Assembly (NCBI GenBank): GCA_033030425.1
Contig: JAUFSD010000008.1
Location: 1,798,001-1,862,000 of the forward strand
DNA length: 64,000 nucleotides
Direction: 5' to 3'
From: Verpa conica
Lineage: Eukaryota > Ascomycota > Pezizomycetes > Pezizales > Morchellaceae
In this document: piece after piece, positions 11,980 through 23,837 of the stretch
Position numbering within the stretch: the stretch's first letter is position 1
Layout: the number at the start of each line of letters is the position of its first letter
The notes under the pieces: generated by a model
Told to the model about the DNA's origin: nothing
Database searches by the model: none
Seen by the model: only the letters and a program-made list of their open reading frames with translations
Translations under genes and position numbers: made by a program

Positions 11980-12753
11980 ACAGTCAGGAATATGAAGATG
12001 TTGTAATGACTGAAAGCCTAAATACTGTCATAATTAGGAAAAAAGTGCAGAAGCCGGGGGTGCCTCGGGTAGAATATCGAGGTTTATGGGCCAATGTACT
12101 ATAGCTACTGGCATATGTATTATTAATATAATAAACTTACATTTCCATAAACTAAAGAACGGTTAGAGACTTGTTCTAGGGGTCTCCGTGGGTTGGTCGC
12201 CGTATGGAGCATAGGTAAACTAGGGGTAAACTTTGGAGATACTAAGGGTTGAGGAAAGTAGGGAGTTCAAAAGTGAGGGAGAGGGCTGAGTGTAATTAAT
12301 GATGGTAGGCAGTTATTGCGCTAGCTTCTTTTACTAGTATTCAAAGGGACATGATATAGATGTTTAATGGGTGTTTGTGGGGGTGGGAGGTAGCACACTT
12401 TAATTTGGGTAAAAGCTACGAGGCTCAGAAATCAATAGCGCAATGTATTTACATTAGTAGCCTTTGGATTGATTTGAGGAATGTAATATATATATATCTA
12501 TTTCTTAAGCTGAAGGAGTATAATTATTTAAGTCCTCGACTCTTCGAATCGGCGCTATACTAAAGTGGTCTATTCCCTTTGATAACCATGAAACCCTCTT
12601 TTATATTCTCTGCCAAAAGAGCTAGATAGGTTTTAAGATGAAAAAATTAATGATAGATAGGCTCTATAATCTTATGGTCTATTAAGAAACTACTGAATTA
12701 AAACCACCAAATCCCTTACAAAAAATAATAATAATACTTGAAGCTCCAAATCT
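11980..12753. other. Intergenic, AT-rich
   Basis: This lies between two convergent genes and probably holds both 3' ends. Candidate polyadenylation signals (aataaa-like) occur on both sides. No other structure was seen. Confidence 0.5.
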
Positions 12754-13686
12754 TTAGTTTATTCTTTTAATAACATGACCAGGCCGTCCTTCCTGCGTCG
12801 GTGGCCACGTCAGTATTATCCGGTGTTTATTTTTGTCTACCTCTCCCCTCTTGTTTGCCCAAAAGTGGATGGCGCTGACGTTCCGGTAGTACCCAACATC
12901 GTTATAAAGGGGGTTCTCCTTAAACCATTTCCTGACCTCTTCCTTATTCTCGTTGATTTCCTTGATTATCCTGTCCCATATTGCCTTGTCGTTTGTCTCG
13001 ATGCGCGTGTGTGCTGGTTCAATTGGCGTTCCTTGTCGTGCTGGAGGTGTTTGTGCCGGTTGCGTGTCTTTCTTATGGGTGAGGGGTTGGCTAGTTTCCC
13101 CTCGTTCGCGTAGTGGTGGTGGTGTTGGTGTTGATTGTGGCTGTGACTGTTTTAGGCTTGAGTTTTGTAAGATTCTACTGTTTGATGGTTCTCCGTGGCA
13201 CTCTGAGGATGTTTTATCTTCTATGGGTGAAGAGGGCGGGTGCGGTGGTGGTAGTTCTGTTGGTAGAATTTGCGGGACTGATATTCCTGCCTTTTCCCCG
13301 CTTATTGCCATGTTCATGCCCTCCTTCCCCTCCCCCTCTTCCTCCTCTTCCTCCACGTTTTCTTGTCTTTCTATCCCTTCATTCTCTCCTATTACTCCGT
13401 CTTTGGCTTTCACAACCACAAAACCTGGCCTAGTACAGTGCGGTATTGTCGGTGGTGGTTGACTCTGAAGTTTAGTGACAAGTTCGTTGATCTGCCGCTG
13501 AGAATTCTCGTTCCTTCTTGCAAGCAGGTCCACCTCCCTTCTCAGCCCTTTCGTCTTTCTTAACAAATTGGCCATCTCCCGGTGCCAATGTTCTGCCTCA
13601 GCCAAACGTAGGTACTCTACAGTGGCTATATGGCTCAACCCTTTTAATTTTTCTGACGGTCGCTTCATCTGGAGTGTGTAGCTCAT
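12754..13686 (-). CDS. Coiled-coil/low-complexity protein of unknown function
   Basis: An intronless frame of 310 residues that I do not recognise. Residues about 20-75 form an amphipathic, probably coiled-coil helix rich in E, R, L and N. Then comes an acidic run around residues 112-122, and a long Pro/Ser/Thr/Gln-rich disordered linker (about 125-230). The C-terminal 80 residues look folded, with a basic/aromatic pattern (AIWDRIIKEINENKEEVRKW, then NVSAIHFWANKRGEVDKNKH). The overlapping plus-strand frames are hydrophobic artefacts of the Pro- and Glu-rich codons and were not called. It could be a diverged gene or a degraded transposon-derived gene; the absence of stops over 930 bases supports a real gene. 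Confidence 0.5.
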   Translation of the reverse strand: MSYTLQMKRPSEKLKGLSHIATVEYLRLAEAEHWHREMANLLRKTKGLRREVDLLARRNENSQRQINELVTKLQSQPPPTIPHCTRPGFVVVKAKDGVIGENEGIERQENVEEEEEEGEGKEGMNMAISGEKAGISVPQILPTELPPPHPPSSPIEDKTSSECHGEPSNSRILQNSSLKQSQPQSTPTPPPLRERGETSQPLTHKKDTQPAQTPPARQGTPIEPAHTRIETNDKAIWDRIIKEINENKEEVRKWFKENPLYNDVGYYRNVSAIHFWANKRGEVDKNKHRIILTWPPTQEGRPGHVIKRIN

Positions 13687-16600
13687 GGTGATGAGAGAAG
13701 AGCGGTTTTGGGAGTTCTGTTTTTGGGGGAAATGCGGAGGTGGAGATATCTCGTGGTGTTGAGAAAAATTTGTGGCGAGCTCTGATTAGTCACTTCATCC
13801 TACACGATTGTTGTCGGGGGTTGAGGGGATTTTTCCATGAGTGCCGTTTGGGTGTGACTTAGTGTCCACCGAAATGTTTCTGTGTCCTTTACACCACTAG
13901 AAACAATATACCAAGTGATATCGGGATTCATTGATCTTGGATAATGGGGCTTACCTTCGCTAGATCTGGGGAAGCCCTGTACTATAGAGTGGGGATATAT
14001 GCAAAGTTACCTTTACTTGTAGTCATGTAGTTTCCTGAGAAGAGCGATTCATGATCTTATAACATGCCTACGTAGGCCACTATAGAAGAGCATAGCACTA
14101 GCCACGGAAAATAAGTAAACTAGACAAAACTGGTGAGTACTATGATTAGTGGTGTATAGCGCTTCCTAAGAACAAAACAAGAAATTTTCACCCAACTTGC
14201 TACTCATTCTATAAGGATTTACCTGAAAGAACCGTAAATACATCCACATTGTGGGAAACAAGAGAGTGCTTTCTTATCAATCATATGTTATCACTCGTGT
14301 ATAACAAGCTAGGCTATAATGTGTCATTTTACACCTAGTAAAGCTTAGGAGAAAGTTGACTAGTCACCTGAGACACTTCTAACCTATTCTCATTCTTTAT
14401 TGGCTACATTTAGGATTAGAGACAGATAGAAATCGTCTTGTGACATAGAATACTCTATAAAAAATATCTCAGAACGGTAATAGCGGGTTTCCGCAAACGG
14501 TCATCCGGTAGCATAATTATTATCCAATGTTATGGCAGATAGGTAAGCAATATATATACCGTTCTTGTGGGGGCCAAAGGGTTTATCTTTCAAGTCGCTG
14601 ATGCCCTTCTCAGATGCACTAAGTATATATAAGGACAATGCCACTTCACGGTGAATTTCTGGATTATGAAAAGGTAAGCCATCTAGAAAAAGAGGTAGGC
14701 CACCCTACGGGGGGTCTCTAGAATGACAACAATGCCTATAATACACTTAGGGTCGGGGGCTATCACTTTTGGGGAATTGGGGAATTAAAAAGTAAAATAG
14801 CATGTAAGTATTGAAATGTAAAGAGTACGTTATAGTAGCTTTTAGTAAAAGGCATAGTACTTCTAGCACGTGGGGGAGGCTCAGTAGTGCTCTTCTAATG
14901 GTATTTTAATTAGAGGTGCGTTCTTTAATGAAACTAGGCGTTGGACACTCTTTGGCCTGGATCGTAGGATCGACTTTAAAATACTTGATATAAGAAAAAC
15001 CCAGGCCACTAGCTCACAGGATAACAAAGCGATCTCTTTATTACTAACTGGTGAGTGATTGTAACCAATTTACTAATCAGAATAATAGGCGTGAAGGGTT
15101 CTCGAGAAAAGTCACGTGATGAATGGCAATATAGGATTGATATAACTATAAAATGCAGAGAAGGTCTCTAATTCCCTGTAGTGAAAATAACTATAACCCA
15201 TATATTCTCAGTATATAACTCAGGTCTGTGATTATCCGACTAATGATAGAGTTTGTGCATAATGAGGACTTGTATCGATTCTGTATAAGAAAAAGGCGTT
15301 AAAGTAAGTGAGCTGACTTTGTATAAGTATTGAGAAGTACTCTAGGGATTTTATGGTTTACGGTAGCTTACGAGATCTGTATGAAAAGTTATCAAAACTT
15401 TATGTTCAGTTTCTCGGCCTCCTAAATCCTCAGGATACTTGGGTTTTCAACTCCTAGGAGAAATATTTGGTACCCAGTACTCCCAGCCTTGAAGGCCCAG
15501 GCTAGGTAGCCGACCTGTTAGTTTATGGGAATGAGCTGATAATCCCAAGAAGGGACTAGGATGCAGGGGGTATAGGAAGCTGATATTGCGTGGTGATGAG
15601 CTGTCCTGATATTTACAACAATTACAAGGGAGTTTAATTGAGGTATCTGCCTGTATGCGAGCGGGAATGCTAGAGAGCTGAAAACCGTGGGATAGGTGAG
15701 ATTGCACTATATTCCTAGAGGTAAAAAACTATGAAGAAAAGAAGGGAGGAGAGCACCGGGATGGATGTATACGTGTGTATAGTGTAAAAAGGAAGGAATG
15801 CCGAGTAATAAACTCGATAATCCTAATGAGATAATGAGAAAAGTAATTGTGACTGAGTAGGATAGGATGGTCGATAATGGATGAAGATGGAGGGATAGTG
15901 GATGACCGGGGATGGATAAGAGGAGGGGGAGGAACTATAGCGAGACAGGAGGGGAGAACAGGGGTGTGTCGTTCTGCCGGACGTCCAGTGGATCAGATCA
16001 CCGTGGGACGGCCCGGTATCACAGATGCGTACAGCTAAGCGAGATTAGAGTACGGAGTCCTTCTCGATCCTGTCAAGCTGCACACCTTATCAAACAAGTA
16101 ATCTTACGGCCTTGTATATGGTATATATGGTCTGCTACTGTGGTTATGTTTGCACCCCCACACTGGAGGTAGTCCTCCCTGCTTAAGTTTCATAGTTCTC
16201 TACCTCCACATAGCTTTCTCTAGGTCTCCTTTACGCCAATCACTCAAAGGACTCATATCCCACATTACCCCTTTCACCCTGAATAGCCCTCTACCCGCCG
16301 TACCAAACTTCTTAATATGTAAGTTCAACGCAATATGATCCATACTCTGTATACAATCTTTACCGCTGTCACATATGCCTCTCGGCCTAGCCAACTTAGC
16401 CCAGCACTTATACAGCTCGATTCACACCCTAGAATCGATCTGTACTCCCTGGAACCCTTATTCGACGCCCCTTCCGCCGTGATGGAGTGGGACGTTAAGC
16501 GAGAACCTGCGGCTATACCAGTATGACGGTTCCGATCTGCGTGTTACCGTGCCCCGCACCCGACAGTGCTCGCGTGGCATGCATGCACACTCCCGCTTCC

Positions 16601-17651
16601 CGTCACTTGCAGGGGTGGTTCTGATGACGTGCATACTGGAGATAAAAACCAACAACTTATTCTAGAGAAAAGCGTTGGCCCCATTAATCTCCTCACACTA
16701 TGGTGTTGGTGGGGCCACCTTGATCCTTTCCTTCATCTAACCTTCTCTCTTCACTACCGGCCTGTCTTCATTAATCTCTACCTATTATCATGCTGACTGC
16801 TCATACACTCCGGCACATGACATCCTCATCTGCCCACTCCCCCGCGGAGACGGTTTAGGGGAAGTATCTATCGGAGTAGTACTTGAGGAAGCAAGAAGCA
16901 CCTTACAATATATAACTCGGACAGGGTCGGTTTATTCCAGGGAACAGCTCTAGTGGGCGGGGTGCAGCAATCGATTTGCGAGAACATTTTCGTGTACTTC
17001 TTGCCTGCCCCGGGTATATAGAGAACGTCCGCGGAGAACGAGTTGCAATATCCTTAGTCCTAGTAGTCCCTAGTATAGGACAATCTATATTCTAGCAAAC
17101 AAGATAAATTGAGGTGTCAATACGTGATTAGTTCAGTAATACTTGAGATAACGGCCACAAAAGGTGTCGATGTCAGGTGGCTGGCCCTGGAGATTTTGAG
17201 ACATTTCTTTGTCTCAGCTAACTAATGGCTGTCAAGAATGGAAGAACCTTTAGTTCATGTGGTATGCATAAGAGAGTTGGCTAGAAACTCCCTAGAGCCT
17301 TATGGAACCTGAAGAAGCGGGCCTGGATCTATGGCGTGGGTTTCCTGATAGGGGCGAGGGTTAAGAGATGGAGCACCAAGGATGTGGAACGTGCATAAAG
17401 TAGGTATAGGGTTAATATGGGACTAGTACTACTTGAGAATATTCCTATTATAAATTGCACAATTACACACGAAACGTTAGTTAGATTATTTCAGTAAAAG
17501 AATAAAATAAAAAAAGTATATTAAATGAGTTTGAAGTTTATACTTGGGAAAGTCACCGGAATAGGCACTGGGACATGGATTGTCCGAGAAGTTGTAGTGC
17601 AAATTCAATTCGAGACAGACATGTAGCATATAAATACAAAGTTGGCTTTCT
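13687..17651. other. Long intergenic region without recognisable genes
   Basis: About 4 kb of AT-rich sequence. An 86-codon minus frame (15447-15707) and a 64-codon minus frame (16200-16394) exist but show no domain or neighbouring exon. A short sequence near 17540-17575 (acttgggaaag, then caccgg) recurs near 25138. Nothing else could be supported. Confidence 0.45.
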
Positions 17652-19172
17652 TCAGCTAGAAAAAACACTTAATACGTCTAAAATATATCTCAACCGTATA
17701 TTGTTATTTTCCTCCTCTTCATCAATAACGAATTGCCCTCCAAAGCCGTCCTCAAGACAGGTGAGACAATTTATAACAAGCTCTGTCATCTTGTCTCCGG
17801 CAGTAGCAGGTAACTCTGTTCTCGCTATATCTACTAGAACTTTTTGGACATTCTTGGGAATTTTCACCATCGCTTGGGTATTTCCCATGAAATCCCGTTG
17901 GACAAGCCGAAGGCTGACGGCTCTGTCTTGGTAAAGTTGACTGATTTGGGTAGCACCATCGGTTTCATCTACAAAACTTGCCCAGAGAAGGATTTCCAGC
18001 ATACACACGCCGAGGCTATACATATCATGGCCCATGACGTATTCCGCGCTTGCTCTGTATCCTTGCCGTTGGGGGTGTTGGTAAATGCCATGTTGCCAAT
18101 CCTTTGAACCCACAAGCGTTGTAGCATGCCCAACTTCTCGGGACGACTCCCAGTTCGTCAGGAAGAGTGTGCCAAGAGGTAGAGATCTTATTGTTTGCGT
18201 ATCACTACGATCATCTTCGGGCGATAAGATAAGGAGGTTCTGGGGGCGGATATTCTTGTGGACGATCTCGATGTCATATGTGAACAGTACAGCCTTAGCT
18301 AACTGATGACAGAGATTTAATCGAGCGGTCAACGAAGGTGATCGCACTGCTGGGTTTCGGTAGAGTAGGAGATCGTGAAGGGTACTCGGAGAGCCACGGT
18401 CAGATGGGATAGCGAAAACTAACTCATGAGACCGTTGTGAAGGGACATGTCGATACCCGATAATCCTCGGGATCCCATGCGAAATCTCGGCTTTGTAAAG
18501 CTTTGACGCAAGCACAAGGGCTGCCTCGGCTGCCACCTTCTGTTCTTCAGAATCATATATCATGGGTTCCAGTATAAAAGTTCCTCGACCGGAAACATCC
18601 CTTGCATGATCGCATTTGGCGAGGAACCCTTCGCGAAGGAATATCTCGGAATGTGCAAGTGGAGTGCCCCGTTTTTCATCGTCTTCCTCACCGATAACCT
18701 TAAACTGGGAGGCCGATAGAAAAAGTCGAGATGGAACTGTCTTTTTATGACGCCATATACCGTTTAATGCGGTGTCCACATCCTGCCCAAGCTTCCGGAG
18801 ATCCTTAACCAGCTTTAGGATTTCCTTTTTTCCGCCGAGCCAAGCATATGTGATGGACCGCTTCTTATACTTCTCAAGTAAATTATCGGTTTTTACAAGC
18901 CGATCCTTGATGTCCGACAAACACCTGCCCAAGTAGGTCTTTAGACCGTCGTTGACATCTGGGTACTTTATGACGACCTTGGCGCTCTCGAGCTGGGCCG
19001 TTAGCTGGCTGCTGACGAGCTCAACCTCCATCGCTTTTATCTCCTCCAAAGATTTCGGCGCATCTTTGTAGTCATGGATCTTTTCGACGAGGTAATTGCA
19101 AGCTGTGATGAGAACGTCGATCAGTCCGGGGACCCCGATTGCCAGCCCAGCTACGCCAACAATAGCCTCCAT
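17652..19172 (-). CDS. HeLo-like domain + pseudokinase (MLKL-like architecture)
   Basis: An intronless frame of 506 residues. The N-terminus starts with a hydrophobic helix (VGVAGLAIGVPGLIDVLITA) and continues as an all-helical bundle to about residue 150, typical of fungal HeLo/HeLo-like N-terminal domains; in the HET-S family this domain permeabilises membranes. Residues about 180-480 follow a protein-kinase fold with late landmarks such as GHDMYSLGVCMLEILLW (subdomain IX), but the catalytic residues are gone. The HRDxKxxN loop reads HKNIRPQN (305-312), the DFG position reads TNWES (339-343), and the segment where the beta-3 lysine is expected reads ILEPMIY. It is thus a pseudokinase behind a HeLo-type bundle, the layout of animal and plant MLKL. 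It is divergently arranged with the kinase-ankyrin gene at 20756. Cell-death function is inference from the family. Confidence 0.8.
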   Translation of the reverse strand: MEAIVGVAGLAIGVPGLIDVLITACNYLVEKIHDYKDAPKSLEEIKAMEVELVSSQLTAQLESAKVVIKYPDVNDGLKTYLGRCLSDIKDRLVKTDNLLEKYKKRSITYAWLGGKKEILKLVKDLRKLGQDVDTALNGIWRHKKTVPSRLFLSASQFKVIGEEDDEKRGTPLAHSEIFLREGFLAKCDHARDVSGRGTFILEPMIYDSEEQKVAAEAALVLASKLYKAEISHGIPRIIGYRHVPSQRSHELVFAIPSDRGSPSTLHDLLLYRNPAVRSPSLTARLNLCHQLAKAVLFTYDIEIVHKNIRPQNLLILSPEDDRSDTQTIRSLPLGTLFLTNWESSREVGHATTLVGSKDWQHGIYQHPQRQGYRASAEYVMGHDMYSLGVCMLEILLWASFVDETDGATQISQLYQDRAVSLRLVQRDFMGNTQAMVKIPKNVQKVLVDIARTELPATAGDKMTELVINCLTCLEDGFGGQFVIDEEEENNNIRLRYILDVLSVFSS

Positions 19173-20755
19173 TCTGTTTTGAAATCTTAGTAAAGTAGGA
19201 GTACAAGTTGGCGGAAAGCTTGAGGGCCATTACTTCTATCGGCTTTGCCGGCTGCTGTTCTTGGGGTGTTTGGATCTCCGGGGGTTTGATCTATTGCACA
19301 CATAGTAAGCTACTAGACTGCAAGGCTATTATCGATATCGGAAACTTACGATATGGGTTTGCTAGAATATAAGTAATGGTGAAGGTAGGTAATTGTTAAC
19401 CTAACGATTATTGAACATAATAGTAGCAGAGGAGACAAAGCGACAGGAAGATCTCTGTACTCCTCTTATTTCAGGAGGGCTTGATTGCGGGATTGCCCAT
19501 ATTTATCCCTATGTCTGGCGCTAAATTCAGCCGCAACTGATTTAGTTATAGATATCGCTAGCGGCGCCAACAGCTTCCTAAAGTTACATGCGATGGGCTT
19601 CGGCCTGGCCTTTACCAGGGCTAAAGTCCCCTGACTCTTATGTCACATGTGAGGACCGTTAACCCTGGCCTGGATACGATTAATCTGGGGTGGTAATACT
19701 CTAACTTCCGTTTCAGGGATGCGGTGAGAAGGGGGGCACAAGATCTAAGAATGAATGTAATGCCGCATAAAACTTGCACTATACAAAGGTGTTGTACGGG
19801 ATGAAATTTGAACGATTGAGTACCAGCATAAGTTCTTTCGAATCGCAGGTAGCTCTCCTATACTGTTTTTTAGACATTGACTCACAGTGCCGGTTCAATG
19901 TGCCCCTCAATTTGACCCCGCTCAAGTTTTATGAGGGATTGGGTTAGGGTTTTGCCTTCAGAGGCCACAACTAAATGCTATTGGCTGTCTAGCAACTGCA
20001 ATTCGCCAGAAGCAGGGGATTGGTGCCGAGCGCTTACTAGCAGATAGAACAACCAATTGATAAGTGCACTTCGTTTGGGGTTCCCAGGTCAGCAGTTAAA
20101 TCTATCTCACTTCTCACAATTATGTTACGTTACTCGTATGTGGTAAAAAACCACTACTGTCCATAATTCTGCACCGGACAGCGTATCCTGCGAACAGTTC
20201 CCCTGCTAAAAATAAAGTCCTGGGCTAAAAAATAACGCTCCGGTTATATCAGAATTTCTTATCGTGAAACGGAAGCAGAAGCAGGGGACAATGACGTTTC
20301 TGGGATAGATTGGGTTCTGTGTACCATATGAAATGTGCAAAGCACGGGCCTCATCTCGGAGATGTCGAGTATGGCGATCTGGTCAACCCTGTTCAGGTTC
20401 GAACCATTTGTCCAGTAATTTAAATGGAGTCCTGGTGTGGTTCTCCGCATACCATATGCGCAATGTATCCTTTAAGAGGGTTGACTAGGTCACCCATGCC
20501 TTCCCGCAGGAATCCTTGGAGTTGGTGTGTTCGTGCAACTGACACCTGTTGGTTGCCTGACGTTAAAGACGCCTCTTGTTCGGAATCGGACACCGTAACA
20601 AGGCCATTCTTGGAAGTAACTTCGTTACTGGAATGCCTATATACATCGATTCGTAACCTCGCTCGAATCCAGAGACCCAAGTGCAGCGTCCGGTACTTCG
20701 GAGGCTAAAAATTCACACCAATAGGCTTATTTGGAGTAGTGGACGAGCGAAAAGA
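19173..20755. other. Spacer between divergent HeLo-pseudokinase and kinase-ankyrin genes
   Basis: This 1.6-kb region should hold both promoters. Two minus frames (20420-20680 and 20259-20450) look weakly protein-like but have no recognised motif and may be remnants. The sequence at 20385-20410 contains a tRNA B-box-like string, but no tRNA fold fits. Confidence 0.45.
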
Positions 20756-22934
20756 ATGGTGGGACTCTGACATCGATTCTAGAGTTTTGCTTTTGCTGAC
20801 CGATTTGTCTAGGTATTTAACAAGGTAATCGTCGGAGATAAAACCTTCGAGTTGGTTGGTTCGGCAGGACACGGAAGATTTGGCACTGCATTCTTGTATC
20901 AACATGAATCTGGGGAAAAACTCATCTGCAAATTGATCTCTCCAATTTCTGGAACCGACGATATAACGCACTTGATCAAGCGAGAAATCACAATACTCCA
21001 GACATTGATCCACCCAAACATTGTCCGATACATTTCGTCTGAATTTGGACCATCTCATGGACAACAGGCTCGTATTTGCATGGAGTACTGCGAAGGTGGC
21101 GATTTATCAAGGTTTTTAGCACTTTCAATTCTTTCCTTGTTATGCTCACCTAAAATCTGGGAATTAACGGAAGAAAAAGGGTAGATAAAGCTCTATTCAC
21201 TCCCGAATTTGTATGGAAAGTGTTTTTCCAGCTGGCTCTAGCCCTCGCCTACTGCCACCATGGGTTAAAAGTCATAGGGTCCACAGGTGGCGTTCAGAAA
21301 TTTGAGGTAGAGGAGCGTTGGACAACAATTCTTCATAGAGATATCAAACCAAGCAATGGTAGGGCCCTTTGTCACAATTGCTATATAATCTGGTGTTTTG
21401 TGTTAATTATAATAATTTCTCTCTAGTTCTGCTTTGGAATTCAGATTCTGAGGTTGTTAAACTGTGTGACTTTGGTATTGGAAAGGTGATCAGGTCGGAA
21501 ATGTCGGGAACTTATACTGGAACCTCCGCTTTTAGGCCACCCGTATGTTTACATATTCAGTATAAAGGAAAAGCTGAACTCTAACCCGATCTAGGAAATC
21601 ACTCGTGAGAAACCACACTGGACTACAAAATCCGATATATACTCTCTTGGGTGTATGTATTTCTTCCTTAAATTTCTATTGTCCTTTTAGGACTAAATTG
21701 TTTTTTGGTAAACTGACGATAATCCGTTGGAGCTGAAGGTACAATGCTATATCTGATATCTCGAACACTCCCGCCTAATAGTAGGCGACAGCGCCTTTCC
21801 GGGAACGCCTTGCTCAGAGCTATCCGGACTGAAGCCCCTAGCTTTGAGGATATATTTATGATTATCGAAAGATGTTTGGACACCACCATCGGTAGGAATG
21901 GTAGGGAGCGGCCTAGTAGTCTCACACTGCTGAAGTTGACTGGGCCCCACGCTTCTCAATCAGCTCCTGAAAATAGCCCATGTAGTGTTAAGGGATGGGA
22001 AAACTGCTTCAATTACCTTTTTGAATTAAGCGGAAAATTTAACCGCGAATCTTTTGATGAGGACCATGAAGATGAGCTGGTTCTAAGGCTATGCTTCCTC
22101 ATTAGAGATGGAGGGGACGAGCAACTGCTGGCCATGCGGGAACGACTACTGCGAAGCGCGCAAATGGGGACGATACTATCAAAGAGACTCCGAAGGGCGA
22201 TATCGATCTTAGACGCGGAAGCCAAGTTTGACGAGATAGTCCGGATAGCCGAAACTCTAACTTCTACAATGCCCCCAATTCAGAAAGATGGACTGGTGAA
22301 ACGACTATTATTGCTCATGAAGGATGGGGGAGATAAGGTGACAAAGGGGGAGGCAAAAGAAACACCATTGCATAGGAGCACGCGAAGGGGGGAAGTAGAT
22401 CAAATCTCTGTATTACTACATGCCGGGGCAAATATCAACGCAATAATGTTGAAAGGGAGGACGGCGCTACAACTCGCAGCTGATCTAGGGTTTCAGCATC
22501 TGGCAAAATTTTTATTGTCGAATGGAGCGGATATCAATGGCCGGGATGGCAATGGAAATACAGCGCTACACCTCGCCGCACAAAACGGACATGATAAGAT
22601 GATACCGCTCCTACTAGAGAAAGGAGCAGATATCAACGGGAAAAATGAAGATGGAGACACAGGGCTACATCTCGCGGCTCGGGATGGGCATGAGAAAGTA
22701 ATGTTGTGTCTATTAGAGCGGGAGGCAGCGGTTGGCGGTGGAAATAGAACGGGAGATACAGCCCTGCACTTAGCGGCGAGGAACGGGTACCGGGGGGCTG
22801 TGCAGATTCTGCTAGAGAGCGGAGCAGAAGTCAAACCGAGAAATAGTGTTGGGGATACCGCACGAGATATAGCAGCTAAGGAAGGGTACCAGGAGATAGC
22901 GGAGCTTTTAGATCGTTGGCTACTGCTTGGTTAA
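20756..22934 (+). CDS. NEK-like Ser/Thr protein kinase with C-terminal ankyrin repeats
   Basis: Exons 20813-21111, 21174-21358, 21427-21542, 21595-21652 and 21739-22934 join in frame. A putative first exon supplies only the ATG at 20756-20758, spliced at gtggga; this start is the weak point. The kinase domain is complete: GSAGHGRFG loop, LICKLIS lysine, REITIL glutamate, ILHRDIKPSN, LCDFGIGK, GTSAFRPPEI and SDIYSLGC, so it should be active. It resembles fungal NIMA-related kinases. A helical linker (about 22010-22340) with two IRDGGDE/MKDGGDK-type repeats leads to six ankyrin repeats (22360-22925; repeated TALHLAA, GAD-N). The total is about 618 residues. Kinase-ankyrin fusions recall animal RIPK4/ANKK1. 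The neighbouring divergent gene encodes a HeLo-like pseudokinase, suggesting a kinase-executor pair; that link is inference. Confidence 0.75.
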
Positions 22935-23837
22935 GCTTTAGTCTTTCTATTATTCTTCCCTTTTTTAGAAATTTCCTGGTTTACGCTTTTACCTTCTGTT
23001 TTCTTAGTTTAATTCAGTGTACAGTCTTATTTTTTATTAAGAACTATTGACTTAAGTTGTAGGCCGAAAATCCTGAAGCCGCATAGAAACATTGGGAGGG
23101 AAGCCACTCAGGTTAGAGGTTTTTTACAAGAAATTTAGCTACTAGAAATCCCCCGGTATCCCAGGAAATGACCCCCACTTAATTCAGAATTGTGATCAGA
23201 CCTCGATTTCTTAGTATCCCTCCCGGAAGAGATACTCAAGCTACGCATGCATGTATAGCTTTGGTTCAAGCATTGTTTCTGGGTAGTAGCCTCGTCTAAA
23301 AAAGATAGCATGTATTATAGCTAAATAGAATTGCTATGGGAACATAATTGTTAAGGGAAGCACAAAAAGCCAGACAAATATTCCAGATCTCTAGCTATAA
23401 GAATTTGTGGTATACATCGGGCTATAGAAAGAGTTCTAGCTAGGAACATAAGAGGTGCCACGGAAGGGTCAAGGGAATGAGGAAAAGCAAAACCATTACT
23501 AATGAAAAGCTTCACAGTTTAAAGTACATATCAACGAATAAAAGTGCAACAGAGGTATCCTAGTCGGCCTTTGATAGCTTTTATTGGATTAATTATGTGG
23601 CTCTAGTTCAACAAACAAAACTATTTATGACTAGTAACTATAGGTAATTCGGAGGCAGATCATTTCTAATAAACTAGCCAGAATCTCGCCAAGTCAGATG
23701 ACCGGATATTGATATACTAGTCGCCCTCAAGTGACCTAACGGGATTCTAGCTGCATTAGTTCTCTGTGGCCAGTGAATATAGTTATATACCTCTGGGTAT
23801 ATCAGTGAAGTATAGAGGTTTGGATTAACCCTCAGTA
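22935..23837. other. Intergenic
   Basis: This is the 3' flank of the kinase-ankyrin gene followed by AT-rich sequence. No open frame or repeat was supported before the transposon end at 23838. Confidence 0.5.

Noticed and set aside
12775..13563. Plus-strand open frames of 66-169 codons opposite the coiled-coil gene
   Set aside because: They are complements of Pro-, Glu- and Ser-rich codons of the minus-strand frame and read as hydrophobic low-complexity sequence; the minus frame is longer and has coherent structure.
16200..16394. Minus-strand 64-codon frame that looks mildly protein-like
   Set aside because: No recognisable motif, no partner exon in frame nearby, and stops on both sides.
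20385..20412. Possible tRNA gene (ggttcgaacc B-box with nearby tggcgatctgg)
   Set aside because: The A-box to B-box distance is too short and no acceptor stem or anticodon arm can be drawn.
21653..21738. Apparent frameshift in the kinase domain after SDIYSLGC
   Set aside because: An 86-base intron with a gtatgt donor and ctaaat branch point joins the frames exactly; no lesion is needed.
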